From NCBI RefSeq assembly GCF_014145675.1, contig NZ_JACGZW010000013.1, positions 124,001 to 188,000 on the forward strand: DNA of 64,000 nt, in the 5' to 3' direction. Shown in pieces: positions 24,906-32,480 of the stretch. The DNA is from Amycolatopsis dendrobii (GTDB lineage: Bacteria > Actinomycetota > Actinomycetes > Mycobacteriales > Pseudonocardiaceae). Position 1 is the first letter of the stretch. Each line of letters begins with the position of its first letter. The position numbers were made by a program, and so were the translations under genes. The notes under the pieces were generated by a model. The model was not told where the DNA came from. It searched no databases and saw nothing but the letters and a program-made list of their open reading frames with translations.

Positions 24906-25775
24906 GTGACCGATTCTGGTGTGCGGCGGGGAAGATCGAGTCGGCCGCTGGCTGCTCTGACGGCGGCGGTCGTCGCGGTCGGCGGTGTGGCCGGGTGCGC
25001 TGCCGGCGCGGCTGGTCCTCCGGCCGCCGGACCGCATCTGGTTGCAGTGAATGGCCGCAAGATGGCGTTTTCCGTCGCTCCTGGGCGATTGCCCGCCATT
25101 GTGCTCGACGCGGGCGGCGGGATGGATTCTTCGGAATGGCGCAAGGTCGTCCCGGACCTCGCGGCCAGGACCGGATCCGAGGTGATCGCCTACGACCGGG
25201 CGGGGGAAGGCAAGAGCGACGAGGCGTCCGGCCCGTGGCGAGCGGACAATGCCGCCGCTGATCTCGCGGCCGGACTGACGCAGCTGGGGGTGACTGGAAA
25301 CGTAATCCTGGTGTCGCATTCGCTGGCAGGCGAAATCGCCTTTTCTTTTGCCCGGAGCCATCCGAAATGGGTTACGGGTGCGGTGTTCGTGGACGCTAAT
25401 CTGCCGCAGTTCTTCACGCCGAGCGAGACCGCCAAGCTGGTGGCGTTGAACGAGAAACAAGTCGAAGCGCTCAAGAAAGCGCCGTCCACCCGGCAGACCC
25501 GTCAGCTGCTCGCCCAAGCCGACGGTTACGGGCCGGTGCACGCGGCGTACCACAAGCTGACCTGGCCGTCCGGCATTCCGGCGGCCGTGATCGTGTCCGC
25601 CGCGACGCCGTTTCCGGCTCCCGAGGACGCGCAGTTGTGGCGGCAGGCGCAGCAAGACTTCGCGCACGCCGCGCCGAACCGGACCCTCGGCACCGCCGAG
25701 CACAGTTCTCACGACGTCCCGATCGACCGGCCGGACGCGGTCGTCGCGGCGGTCGCGAATCTGCTGAAACAGTGA
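24906..25775 (+). CDS. Alpha/beta hydrolase lipoprotein
   Basis: The GTG start at 24906 is chosen over GTG 24891 because GGAGGGGG (24893-24900) is correctly placed for it. The 289-residue protein has a signal peptide ending in a VAGC lipobox. Its hydrolase core has a nucleophile-elbow variant VSHSLAGE (SxSxA rather than GxSxG), an acid in FVDANLP, and a late His in AEHSSHDVP. It is probably surface-attached. The substrate is unknown. It stands alone, with a strong terminator after it. Confidence 0.8.
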   Translation: MTDSGVRRGRSSRPLAALTAAVVAVGGVAGCAAGAAGPPAAGPHLVAVNGRKMAFSVAPGRLPAIVLDAGGGMDSSEWRKVVPDLAARTGSEVIAYDRAGEGKSDEASGPWRADNAAADLAAGLTQLGVTGNVILVSHSLAGEIAFSFARSHPKWVTGAVFVDANLPQFFTPSETAKLVALNEKQVEALKKAPSTRQTRQLLAQADGYGPVHAAYHKLTWPSGIPAAVIVSAATPFPAPEDAQLWRQAQQDFAHAAPNRTLGTAEHSSHDVPIDRPDAVVAAVANLLKQ

Positions 25776-25787
25776 CCGGCGGAAAGC

Positions 25788-25826
25788 GAACGCGGGACCC
25801 CGGCGTCGGGCCGGGGTCCCGCGTTC
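25788..25826. terminator. Strong bidirectional terminator hairpin
   Basis: A perfect 16-bp stem (GAACGCGGGACCCCGG at 25788-25803, complement at 25811-25826) encloses a seven-base loop. It lies between the convergent hydrolase and CsbD genes. No long T-tract follows, as is common in this GC range. Confidence 0.7.
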
Positions 25827-25838
25827 TTCAGCAGAAAG

Positions 25839-26048
25839 TCAGTCTTTCTTCAGCGCGTTCTTGACTTTGCCCGCCGCGTCGCCGAGAGCGTCCTTCACGT
25901 TTTCGGCGGCTTCCTTGATCCCGGCCTTCGCCTGGTCGGCTTTGCCTTCGTTCTCCAGCTTCTCGTCGCCGGTCAGCGAACCGGCGGCTTCCTTGGCCTT
26001 GCCGCCGAAGTCGTCTGCCTTGGCGCCGATCTTGTCGCCCATCGACAT
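25839..26048 (-). CDS. CsbD-family small stress protein
   Basis: This 69-residue, Lys/Ala/Glu-rich amphipathic helical protein has the CsbD pattern (GDKIGAKADDFGGKAKEAAG, then a C-terminal repeat of K-x3-K segments). CsbD proteins are general-stress induced in many bacteria and their function is unclear. GAAGGAGG lies upstream of the ATG. It is divergent from the Asp23 cluster, which is also often stress-linked. Confidence 0.9.
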   Translation of the reverse strand: MSMGDKIGAKADDFGGKAKEAAGSLTGDEKLENEGKADQAKAGIKEAAENVKDALGDAAGKVKNALKKD

Positions 26049-26231
26049 GGGTCTCCTCCTTCATTGCCGAACAACGAACGCGGGAATGCGTCATCGTGAA
26101 CGACAACGCGGATCCCGAATCGTCACTCACTCGATGATGTGATCGTCATCACTCGTTCGGGGAGTGAGTTTTGCGTGGCCGCCGGGTCGAACCGATGAAC
26201 TGAACAACGGGAACCGACTGGAGGAGAATCG

Positions 26232-26693
26232 ATGGCTTCGACGACTGACGCGGCGGCCAAGTCCCAGGACGTGGAGAAGGTCAACGCCGGTCCGCTGACC
26301 AGTTCGCAGGGGAGCACGACCGTCGCGGACGTGGTGGTGCAGAAGATCGCCGGGCTGGCGACGCGGGAGATCCCGGGCGTGTACGACCTGGGCGGCGGCG
26401 CGGCGCGGGCGTTTTCGGCGCTGCGCGAGCGGATCCCGGGCGCTACGGCCTCGGCCGGGCAGGGCGTTTCGGTCGAGGTGGGGGAGAAGCAGGCCGCGGT
26501 GGACCTGCAGATCGTGGTCGAGTACGGCGTCTCGATCGCGGAGGTCGCGCGCTCGATCCGGCGGAACGTGATCAGCGCGGTGGAGGGGATGACCGGACTG
26601 GAGGTCGTCGAGGTCAACATCAACGTGGGCGACCTGCACCTGCCGTCCGACGACGAGGAGGACGCCTCCGGCGACAGCGGCCGGGTGCAGTGA
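26232..26693 (+). CDS. Asp23/Gls24 family envelope stress protein (first copy)
   Basis: This 153-residue protein carries the Asp23/Gls24 domain (VADVVVQKIAGLATREIPGVYDLGG, then VDLQIVVEYGVSIAEVARSIRRNV and VVEVNINVGDLHLP). These proteins bind the membrane anchor AmaP and are linked to cell-envelope stress. It heads a run of seven closely packed or overlapping genes ending with AmaP. GGAGGAG precedes the ATG. Confidence 0.9.
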   Translation: MASTTDAAAKSQDVEKVNAGPLTSSQGSTTVADVVVQKIAGLATREIPGVYDLGGGAARAFSALRERIPGATASAGQGVSVEVGEKQAAVDLQIVVEYGVSIAEVARSIRRNVISAVEGMTGLEVVEVNINVGDLHLPSDDEEDASGDSGRVQ

Positions 26694-26920
26694 GCGCGGT
26701 CGCGGGGCCGGGCCGGATCCTCGCCGCGGTGCGGACGCCGGTGACGGCGGACGTGCGCGGCGGGCGGTCCGGCCGGGCCGCGGCGTTCGGAACGGTCGAG
26801 GGCGATGGCGCCCGCTCAGGCGCAGCGGCCGCCGTCGCGAGCCGGACCGTCGCGGTGGTGCGGAAGCGGCCGGATGTGCCCGAGGCGATCGGGTCCTGCG
26901 ACGGCGGACGGGCCCGGTGA
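26690..26920 (+). CDS. Degenerate duplicate of the small Asp23-cluster protein
   Basis: This 76-residue ORF starts at a GTG overlapping the Asp23 stop and ends overlapping the next start. Its sequence aligns with the following protein (26917) from the N-terminus: GRILAAVRTPVTADVRGGRSGRAAAF against RRIVAAVRGLPEVADVHSGEFGRVATL. The rest is Ala/Arg-rich and has lost the conserved GVRV-DVTVGV core. It looks like a tandem copy in decay that is still kept in frame for translational coupling. Whether it makes a working protein is uncertain. Confidence 0.6.
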   Translation: MSAVAGPGRILAAVRTPVTADVRGGRSGRAAAFGTVEGDGARSGAAAAVASRTVAVVRKRPDVPEAIGSCDGGRAR

Positions 26921-27231
26921 CCCCCCTGGACGAAGCCCGCCGGATCGTCGCCGCGGTGCGCGGGCTGCCCGAGGTGGCGGACGTGCACAGCGGCGAGTTC
27001 GGCCGGGTCGCGACGCTCGGGGCGGGCGGCCGGGTGGGCGGTGTGCGGGTGACCGAGGAGGACGTCACGGTCGGCGTGACGGTCCGGGCCCCGTTCTCGG
27101 CAGCGGACGTGGCCGCCGCGGTACGGGCGGCCGTCGCGTCGGGGCGGCCGGTGCACGTGGTCATCGCCGACGTCGAAGTGCCGGCTTCGGGGGAAACCGA
27201 GCCGGGAAACCGGAAGGAGACGGTGTCGTGA
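26917..27231 (+). CDS. Small Asp23-cluster protein
   Basis: This 104-residue protein, common in actinobacterial Asp23/Gls24 clusters, has IVAAVRGLPEVADVHSGEFGRVATL and a strand-rich core GVRVTEEDVTVGVTVRAPFSAADVAAAVRAAV. It has no catalytic motif. Its arrangement resembles a reduced Asp23-type alpha/beta unit. It is coupled by overlap to genes on both sides. Confidence 0.75.
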   Translation: MTPLDEARRIVAAVRGLPEVADVHSGEFGRVATLGAGGRVGGVRVTEEDVTVGVTVRAPFSAADVAAAVRAAVASGRPVHVVIADVEVPASGETEPGNRKETVS

Positions 27232-27404
27232 ACGCAACGGGATTGGGGCTGATCACCGGCCTCGCGCTGGGCCTCGCCGCCGCGATCGGCGGGTTCGGGG
27301 CGTTCCTGCTGGTCCTCGTGCTGGGCGCGGTGGGACTGCTCGTCGGCCGCCTGCTCGACGGCAAGCTCGATCTGTCGCAGCTCACCGGCCGCGACCGGGG
27401 GTGA
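27228..27404 (+). CDS. Small two-helix membrane protein (DUF2273-like) of the Asp23 cluster
   Basis: The GTG at 27228 overlaps the previous stop and has GGAAGGAG upstream. The 58-residue product is nearly all hydrophobic (LGLITGLALGLAAAIGGFGAFLLVLVLGAVGLLVGRLLDG) with a short charged tail. Small proteins of this type sit in most Asp23 clusters and may help anchor the complex. Confidence 0.75.
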   Translation: MNATGLGLITGLALGLAAAIGGFGAFLLVLVLGAVGLLVGRLLDGKLDLSQLTGRDRG

Positions 27405-27407
27405 GCC

Positions 27408-27776
27408 GTGGCTGTCGCAGCGGAGGAACGGGGCGGCCTCACGATCAGCGAGCACGTCGTCGAGCGGCTGGCCGCCCACGCGGCGAGCGAGATCGACCGG
27501 GTCGGCGGGGCCGCCGGGCGGACGCTCGGGATCAGCCTCGGCGGCGAAGCGCTGGACCGGTCGGCCAAAACGTCCGCCCGGATCGCTGGCGGCGAGGTGG
27601 AGCTGGACGTGCGGATCTCGCTGGAGTACCCGGCCCCGGTCGGCGCGACGACCGAACGGGTCCGCGGCCATCTGCGCGGGCGGGTCGAGGAACTGACCGG
27701 GATGCCGGTCCGGCGAGTCGGCATCACGGTGACGGCCTTGCACGCCGAGGCCGCCGGGCAGAGGAGGGTTGAGTGA
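27408..27776 (+). CDS. Asp23/Gls24 family protein (second copy)
   Basis: This 122-residue Asp23-domain protein has LTISEHVVERLAAHAASEIDRVGG, then LDVRISLEYPAPVGATTERVRGHL and VRRVGITVTAL. It lacks the longer N-terminal tail of the first copy. The GTG start at 27408 is four bases after the previous stop. It probably forms mixed assemblies with the first copy at the membrane. Confidence 0.87.
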   Translation: MAVAAEERGGLTISEHVVERLAAHAASEIDRVGGAAGRTLGISLGGEALDRSAKTSARIAGGEVELDVRISLEYPAPVGATTERVRGHLRGRVEELTGMPVRRVGITVTALHAEAAGQRRVE

Positions 27777-28300
27777 AACGCCGAACCCGCCGGTCCGTTC
27801 CGGCGAGCTTGACCGCCGGTGTGCTGCTGGCCGGGTGCGTATTGGCGGCCGTCGCGGCGATCCAGCGGCTGACCGGGCACCAGCCGTGGCTGGACTATCG
27901 CGCGGTCGCGACCGCGGTCCACGACGCGCGTTGGACGGACCTCGTCCCGGCACTGGTTTCCGCAGCGGTGGCCCTGCTCGGGCTGGTGCTGCTGTGGGCC
28001 GCGCTGCTGCCGGGCAAACGCCGGATCCTCCCGTTGACCGGAGATCCGGATTCCGGGGCCGACACCGTGGGCTACCGGTCCGCGTTGCGGGCAGCCGCGG
28101 CGGGCGTGGACGGTGTCGAGCGAGCCCGGCTTTCGACCGGACCGCGCAAGGTCAAGGTGCGGGTGAAAACCGCGCGCACCCGGACGGACGGGTTGGCCGA
28201 CGCGGTCCGCACGGCCGTCGAGTCGCGGCTCGACCACATCGCACCGGCTCGGCGGCCCGCGGTGTCGGTGCGGGTCCGTGCTACGAGGGAGGGATCATGA
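27773..28300 (+). CDS. Membrane protein of the Asp23 cluster (DUF6286-like)
   Basis: This 175-residue protein has two transmembrane segments (residues about 12-32 and 60-82) and a soluble C-terminal domain with SALRAAAAGVDGVERARL and a basic strand KVKVRVKTART. The GTG start overlaps the Asp23 stop. The family is typical of this cluster in actinobacteria and its role is unknown. Confidence 0.8.
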   Translation: MKRRTRRSVPASLTAGVLLAGCVLAAVAAIQRLTGHQPWLDYRAVATAVHDARWTDLVPALVSAAVALLGLVLLWAALLPGKRRILPLTGDPDSGADTVGYRSALRAAAAGVDGVERARLSTGPRKVKVRVKTARTRTDGLADAVRTAVESRLDHIAPARRPAVSVRVRATREGS

Positions 28301-28860
28301 ATCGTCCGGCCGCGCTCAACCGGTTCCTGCTCGCGGTGCTCGGTCTCGTGCTGCTCGCCGCGGGCGGATTCGGTCTGGCCACCCACTTCCGCGTGCTCAG
28401 GCTCGTGAATCCCGAAGCGCCGCTCGTGCCGGGCACGGAAGAGCCGCCCACCTGGGCGTTTTACGTGATCGCCGCGGCGGCGGTAGCGGTGGGCCTGCTC
28501 GCTTTGCGCTGGCTGCTTGCCCAGCTCGCGCACCGGCCGCGCAGGGGAGTGTGGCGGTTCGAAACCGATCCCGCCTACGGACGCACCGAATTGCGCGCTG
28601 ACGACGCGGTGGCTCCCTTCGCCGAAGAACTGCGCGGGTATCCCGGAGTGCACAAGGCGAGCGCGTCGCTCGCCGGGACCCGGGAGTCGCCGTCCCTGGC
28701 GTTGATCCTCACCTGCGAGCAGGACGCGGATCTGGGCGAGATCCGCGGCCGCGTCACCGGGGAAAGCCTGCCGCGGCTCGAGGAAGCGCTGGAGCTGAAG
28801 GACATTCCGGTCGCGATCGAGTTCCGGTTCACCGGGCGGGCGGCGTCCCGCGTCGGATGA
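28297..28860 (+). CDS. AmaP-like alkaline shock response membrane anchor
   Basis: This 187-residue protein has two transmembrane helices (residues about 7-30 and 52-72) and a cytoplasmic C-terminal domain, the layout of AmaP, which tethers Asp23 to the membrane. It begins in the stop of the previous gene (ATGA), after GAGGGAGGG. It is the last gene of the cluster. Confidence 0.82.
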   Translation: MNRPAALNRFLLAVLGLVLLAAGGFGLATHFRVLRLVNPEAPLVPGTEEPPTWAFYVIAAAAVAVGLLALRWLLAQLAHRPRRGVWRFETDPAYGRTELRADDAVAPFAEELRGYPGVHKASASLAGTRESPSLALILTCEQDADLGEIRGRVTGESLPRLEEALELKDIPVAIEFRFTGRAASRVG

Positions 28861-28893
28861 CGATCGGCGAGGGTGCCGACCCCGCGCACGCAG

Positions 28894-29388
28894 TCAGCGC
28901 GGAGTGAGCACCACGACCGGGATCTCGCGCTCCGTCCAGGCCTGATACTTCGCGAAATCCGCGTACAGCTCGACCAGCCGCGGCCAGAGTTCGCGCCGTT
29001 CCTCCGCCGACGCGACTCTTGCCGTGACCGGGACGTCGCGGCGGCCCTTCAGATGCACGCGGGTCTCCGGTTCCGCGCGCAGATTGAAGTACCACTGCGG
29101 ATGCTTCGGCAACCCGCCTTGCGACGCGACGATCACCAGGTCGTCGCCGGACCGCAGGTACAGCAACGGGGTGGTGAACAGCCGTCCGGACTTGCGGCCG
29201 CGGTGGTCGAGCAACAGCGTCGGCACGGGCTTGCGGAAGCCCGCGCCGACGCGCCACTTGTGGCCGACCCGGCCGTTGGTCAGGGTGAAGACCTTCGCCT
29301 GGACCCGCGCCAGGTATTTCATGAGCGCCGCTGTCACCGGCGAGTCCAGGCCGTTCGGCTTCTGTGCGGGAAGGGAAAAGCGTCCCAT
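28894..29388 (-). CDS. Ddn-like deazaflavin (F420)-dependent nitroreductase-family protein
   Basis: This 164-residue protein has the split-barrel Ddn pattern (LTTGR-like LTNGRVGHKW, then LLLDHRGRKSGRLFTTPLLYL and NLRAEPETRVHL). The family uses F420H2 to reduce quinones or nitro compounds. AGGAGG is five bases before the ATG. It is the third gene of the leftward unit TetR - F420 split-barrel protein - Ddn. Confidence 0.87.
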   Translation of the reverse strand: MGRFSLPAQKPNGLDSPVTAALMKYLARVQAKVFTLTNGRVGHKWRVGAGFRKPVPTLLLDHRGRKSGRLFTTPLLYLRSGDDLVIVASQGGLPKHPQWYFNLRAEPETRVHLKGRRDVPVTARVASAEERRELWPRLVELYADFAKYQAWTEREIPVVVLTPR

Positions 29389-29414
29389 CGTGACCTCCTG
29401 GCGGGGCGGACGCG

Positions 29415-29924
29415 TCAGCGGGCAGGCGGGTGCTGGGCGGCGGTCGAGCCGGCGAGGGGCATCGGGCCGAGCCCGAGCTTGCGGTGGTCCCAGGACCGGA
29501 CCCGCTCCACGTCGACGCGGATCGCGACCCGTTTGCGGAGCATGAATTCCACCATCGGCTTCGCCTCGTCGGTGTACTCGCCGTGGTATCGCTGCCAGAC
29601 GTTGACTCCGACCGCCCACAGCGCGTCCGCGTCGTCGACGACCTCGGCCCGCCCTTCGAGCGAGACGCCGCGCAGGACGTCGTAGGTCAGGCCGTCCTCG
29701 ATCAGCACGGTGACGCGCGGGTCGCGGCGGAGGTTGACCGCCTTCTGCGCCTTGGCTTTCGTTTCGAACCACAGCACGCCGTCGATGACCGCGTACCACA
29801 TGGCGACCGCGTGCGGATGCCCGCCGGGGCCGAGCGACACCAGCGTCGCGGTGCGCTGCGCGTCGAGGTAGGCCGACACCTCCCCGGGGGTCATCTCGAT
29901 CTGCGCTCGCTGATTGGTTCCCAT
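29415..29924 (-). CDS. PPOX-class F420-dependent oxidoreductase-like protein
   Basis: This 169-residue pyridoxamine-oxidase-fold protein has TATLVSLGPGGHPHAVAMWYAV, then AVNLRRDPRVTVLIEDG and SLEGRAEVVDD. Actinobacterial members mostly bind F420 or FMN. It lies seven bases after the TetR stop and 26 bases before the Ddn-like gene, so the three are probably one transcript. Confidence 0.85.
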   Translation of the reverse strand: MGTNQRAQIEMTPGEVSAYLDAQRTATLVSLGPGGHPHAVAMWYAVIDGVLWFETKAKAQKAVNLRRDPRVTVLIEDGLTYDVLRGVSLEGRAEVVDDADALWAVGVNVWQRYHGEYTDEAKPMVEFMLRKRVAIRVDVERVRSWDHRKLGLGPMPLAGSTAAQHPPAR

Positions 29925-29931
29925 CGGTTCC

Positions 29932-30588
29932 TCACTTCCTGCGGCGGGCCCCGGGCGGGCCGGCGAGTACGGAGGTCACGACGTCGACGAGGTCGTCGAC
30001 GATCTGGCCGGTGGTCCAGTCCGCCGCGTCCGGCCCGTGCAGGCGGCGGGTGCGGCCGACGTCGCCGAGGACGTTCAGCGTCACGGTCATCGCTTGGGAC
30101 AGCCGGAAATCGAGCGTCCGGCGGGGGACTCCGGGGCTGAGCCGGTCCAGTTGTTCGACGAACGCGGCGTTGCGTTCGAAGAACGACTCGGCGATCGCGT
30201 CCAGTCCGTCGCCGCCGGTCGCCAGCAACTGGCCGACCAGCCGGATCCAGCATTCGCCGCCCGATTCGAGCACGGCGACCACCGGCTGCACGAACGCGCG
30301 GGCCAGTTCTCCTGCGGTGACGTCTTTTCCGGGCGATTCCCGCAGCATCGCGGTGCGTTCGCCGGTCACCTGGCCGAGCCGGCTGCGCAGGACCGCGTCG
30401 AGCAGCCCTTCCTTGGAACCGAAGTGGTAGTGGATCGCCGCGACGTTCGTCTGTGCCGCTTGCATGACGGTCCGCAGCGACACCGCGCCGACGCCGTGCT
30501 CGGCGAAAAGCCGTTCCGCGGCGGCGATCAGGCGCTGCTCGGTCGCCGCTCCGCGAGCGGCGGGGACCCGCGCGGCTTCGGTGCCCAT
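29932..30588 (-). CDS. TetR-family regulator
   Basis: Starting at ATG 30588, this 218-residue protein has an N-terminal TetR helix-turn-helix (AERLFAEHGVGAVSLRTVMQAAQTNVAAIHYHFGSKEGLL). A start at 30609 is possible, but it would place the coding region over half of the inverted repeat at 30596-30628. It heads the F420-enzyme operon and probably represses it. Confidence 0.87.
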   Translation of the reverse strand: MGTEAARVPAARGAATEQRLIAAAERLFAEHGVGAVSLRTVMQAAQTNVAAIHYHFGSKEGLLDAVLRSRLGQVTGERTAMLRESPGKDVTAGELARAFVQPVVAVLESGGECWIRLVGQLLATGGDGLDAIAESFFERNAAFVEQLDRLSPGVPRRTLDFRLSQAMTVTLNVLGDVGRTRRLHGPDAADWTTGQIVDDLVDVVTSVLAGPPGARRRK

Positions 30589-30595
30589 GGCGCGG

Positions 30596-30628
30596 ACTCT
30601 ATCAGCCAATTCAATCAGTTGATAGAGT
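30596..30628. promoter_or_regulatory. TetR-type operator
   Basis: ACTCTATCA (30596-30604) and its exact complement TGATAGAGT (30620-30628) form a perfect 9+9 inverted repeat with a 15-bp spacer. It lies 8-40 bp upstream of the TetR start. The position suits autoregulation and control of the F420-enzyme genes. The spacer is wide for a single TetR dimer site, so two dimers may bind. Confidence 0.65.
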
Positions 30629-30643
30629 TTGCCGCTTCGCTGG

Positions 30644-31081
30644 TCAGAGGCGGTCGTAGAGCGAAGCCAGCCGGGCGAGCACCGTGCCCGCGGCTTCGAT
30701 CGCGCTTTCGTCGAGGTCCTGGGTCAGTTCGCGCAATCCGGCGGCGAGGACCTGCTCGCGCTCCTCGTGCCGTCGACGGCCCGCGTCGGTCAGCGCGACG
30801 ATCGACGTGCGGCGGTCCCCGGAGGCAGCCCGTTCACGCGTGACGTAACCGGCGTTGGTCAGGCCATTGACCAGTTGGGTGACTGCCGCTCCGGTCGTTT
30901 CGACGTGCCCGGCAAGCTGGTTGACCGTCATCGGCCCGTGTTCGGCCAGGCTCTTGAGCGCGCGGGCGTGCGCGAGCGAAAGGGCTTCGGCGCTGCGGGT
31001 CGCGCGGCCGCGCAGCCGGGAATCGGCCGCGCTGAGCCGGTAGGCGGCTCGTGCCAGCCGGGTGATCGCCTCGTCGCCCAT
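30644..31081 (-). CDS. MarR-family regulator
   Basis: This 145-residue winged-helix protein has SLAHARALKSLAEHGPMTVNQLAGHVETTGAAVTQLVNGL, then a RERAASGDRRTSIVALTDAG wing. The ATG at 31081 has AGGAG eight bases upstream. It is divergent from the alpha/beta hydrolase gene, with a 20-bp palindrome between them. Confidence 0.88.
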   Translation of the reverse strand: MGDEAITRLARAAYRLSAADSRLRGRATRSAEALSLAHARALKSLAEHGPMTVNQLAGHVETTGAAVTQLVNGLTNAGYVTRERAASGDRRTSIVALTDAGRRRHEEREQVLAAGLRELTQDLDESAIEAAGTVLARLASLYDRL

Positions 31082-31142
31082 CGGTTCGTTCTCCTGTGGT
31101 GCCCGCCGCATTCCTTGCCGCGCGGAGTCTAGCCGTGGCATA

Positions 31143-31162
31143 TTAGCTAAGTACTTAGTTAA
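31143..31162. promoter_or_regulatory. MarR operator palindrome
   Basis: TTAGCTAAGTACTTAGTTAA is a palindrome with nine of ten pairs matched, centred on GTAC. It lies between the divergent MarR and hydrolase starts, 14 bp before the hydrolase ATG. This is the usual size and position for a MarR site controlling both directions. Confidence 0.75.
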
Positions 31163-31176
31163 TTGAGGAGGCGATC

Positions 31177-32433
31177 ATGACGGCACGTTCGGCCGGGCAG
31201 AGCTGGGCCCTGGACATCGCACTGGCGCAGGGCGGCTTCGACGCGTTGCACCCGGAGGGCAAGGGCACGCTCGAACAGCTCGGGCACGATCACGCCGACT
31301 TCGACAAGGTGTTCGCGATGGTCCGCGCCGGAGCGATGCTGCCGAAGGCGTGGGCCGTCGTCGCGGGGCAGGCGGAGGAGCGGGCCGCGCACCACGAGCG
31401 GCTGGGCTACCGCAGGACGGCGTCGGACCTGTACCTGCGGGCAGCGGTGATGTACGGCCGCGCGCAGTACTCGATCTTCGACTCCGGCGACGGGCGCAAG
31501 GCGAAGTTCCGCGAGCGCTGCGATTCGTGCGTGGCGCGGCTGGCGGAGCTGCGGGGCAACACGGTCCGCCGGGTCGAACTGGACTTCGAAGGCGGCAAGA
31601 TCTTCGCCCTTCTGCACCTGCCGGCACAGCCGGTTTCCGGTGCCCCGGCAGTGATTCTCGGTCCCGGCATGGACATGATCAAGGAGGACTACATCTTCGC
31701 GGCCGAGCGCTACTACACCTCGCGCGGCGTCGTGGCGCTGTCCATCGAAGGGCCGGGACAAGGGGAGACGCGGGCGCGCGGGCTGACCGTGACGCTGGAC
31801 AACTACGAGCGCGCTCTCGAAACCTATGCCGCGCACCTCGCCGGTCTGTCCGAAGTGGACGAAGACCGGATCGGCATGTTCGGCATCAGCATGAGCGGCT
31901 ATTGGGCCCTGCGCGCCGCGGCGATGTCCGGCACCCGCCTGCGCGCGGTGGCCGCGTTCGAAGCGGTGTCCGGCGACTTCGAGACGATTTTCGAGCGGGC
32001 ACAACCGAGTTTCAAGAACAACTACCTGTACATGGCGGGCTATGCCGACGAGGCGGCGTTCGACCGCGACCTCAAGGCGAAGATGCCGCTGGGCGACCTC
32101 GTCACCGGCATCCGGTGCCCTGTGCTGCTCGGCATCGGCGAATTCGACGAGCTGACGCCGGTGGAGAGCGCGCTCGAGACTTACGAGAAGATCCGCGCGC
32201 CCAAGGAAATGCGCGTCTACGAGGACGAATTCCATCCGCTGGGCGGAACGGCGGCGGAGGTCTTCGCGTTCGGTGCGGAGTGGCTGACGCGCGGCCTGGA
32301 CGGGGAGTTCGACACTTCCGGGCGGGACGAGCGGTTCTTCGTCCACCGCGACGGCCGTACGACCGAGGGAACCGCGGACCCGCGTTGGTGGCTCGGCGCG
32401 ACTCCGGCCGGCCTGGCGGAGGCTCGGAGGTAA
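31177..32433 (+). CDS. Alpha/beta hydrolase, FrsA / C-C bond hydrolase-like
   Basis: This 418-residue protein has an N-terminal helical cap (residues about 1-125) and an alpha/beta hydrolase core with nucleophile elbow GISMSGYWALR (Ser about 242). A late Asp is in GIGEFDELTP and a His in DEFHPLGG. This layout resembles 2,6-dihydropseudooxynicotine hydrolase and FrsA-type esterases. Its activator or substrate is probably the ligand of the divergent MarR. GAGGAGG precedes the ATG. Confidence 0.8.
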   Translation: MTARSAGQSWALDIALAQGGFDALHPEGKGTLEQLGHDHADFDKVFAMVRAGAMLPKAWAVVAGQAEERAAHHERLGYRRTASDLYLRAAVMYGRAQYSIFDSGDGRKAKFRERCDSCVARLAELRGNTVRRVELDFEGGKIFALLHLPAQPVSGAPAVILGPGMDMIKEDYIFAAERYYTSRGVVALSIEGPGQGETRARGLTVTLDNYERALETYAAHLAGLSEVDEDRIGMFGISMSGYWALRAAAMSGTRLRAVAAFEAVSGDFETIFERAQPSFKNNYLYMAGYADEAAFDRDLKAKMPLGDLVTGIRCPVLLGIGEFDELTPVESALETYEKIRAPKEMRVYEDEFHPLGGTAAEVFAFGAEWLTRGLDGEFDTSGRDERFFVHRDGRTTEGTADPRWWLGATPAGLAEARR

Positions 32434-32434
32434 G

Positions 32435-32475
32435 CGGTTCGAGTGCTGAAGGCGGGGCCTCCAGCGCTCGAACCG
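32435..32475. terminator. Terminator hairpin between convergent genes
   Basis: Fourteen-base arms CGGTTCGAGTGCTG (32435-32448) and CAGCGCTCGAACCG (32462-32475) pair with a single G-U mismatch around a 13-base loop. They lie between the convergent hydrolase and quinone oxidoreductase genes. Confidence 0.6.
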
Positions 32476-32480
32476 GAGTT

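Noticed and set aside
22808..25144. A 778-codon minus-strand frame opposite the glycohydrolase and transporter genes
   Set aside because: The composition is His/Arg/Asp-rich without domains, and the plus-strand frames carry clear family motifs.
32435..32475. A tRNA T-arm-like GGTTCGAG sequence
   Set aside because: There is no acceptor stem, D-arm or anticodon arm. It is half of a terminator hairpin between convergent genes.
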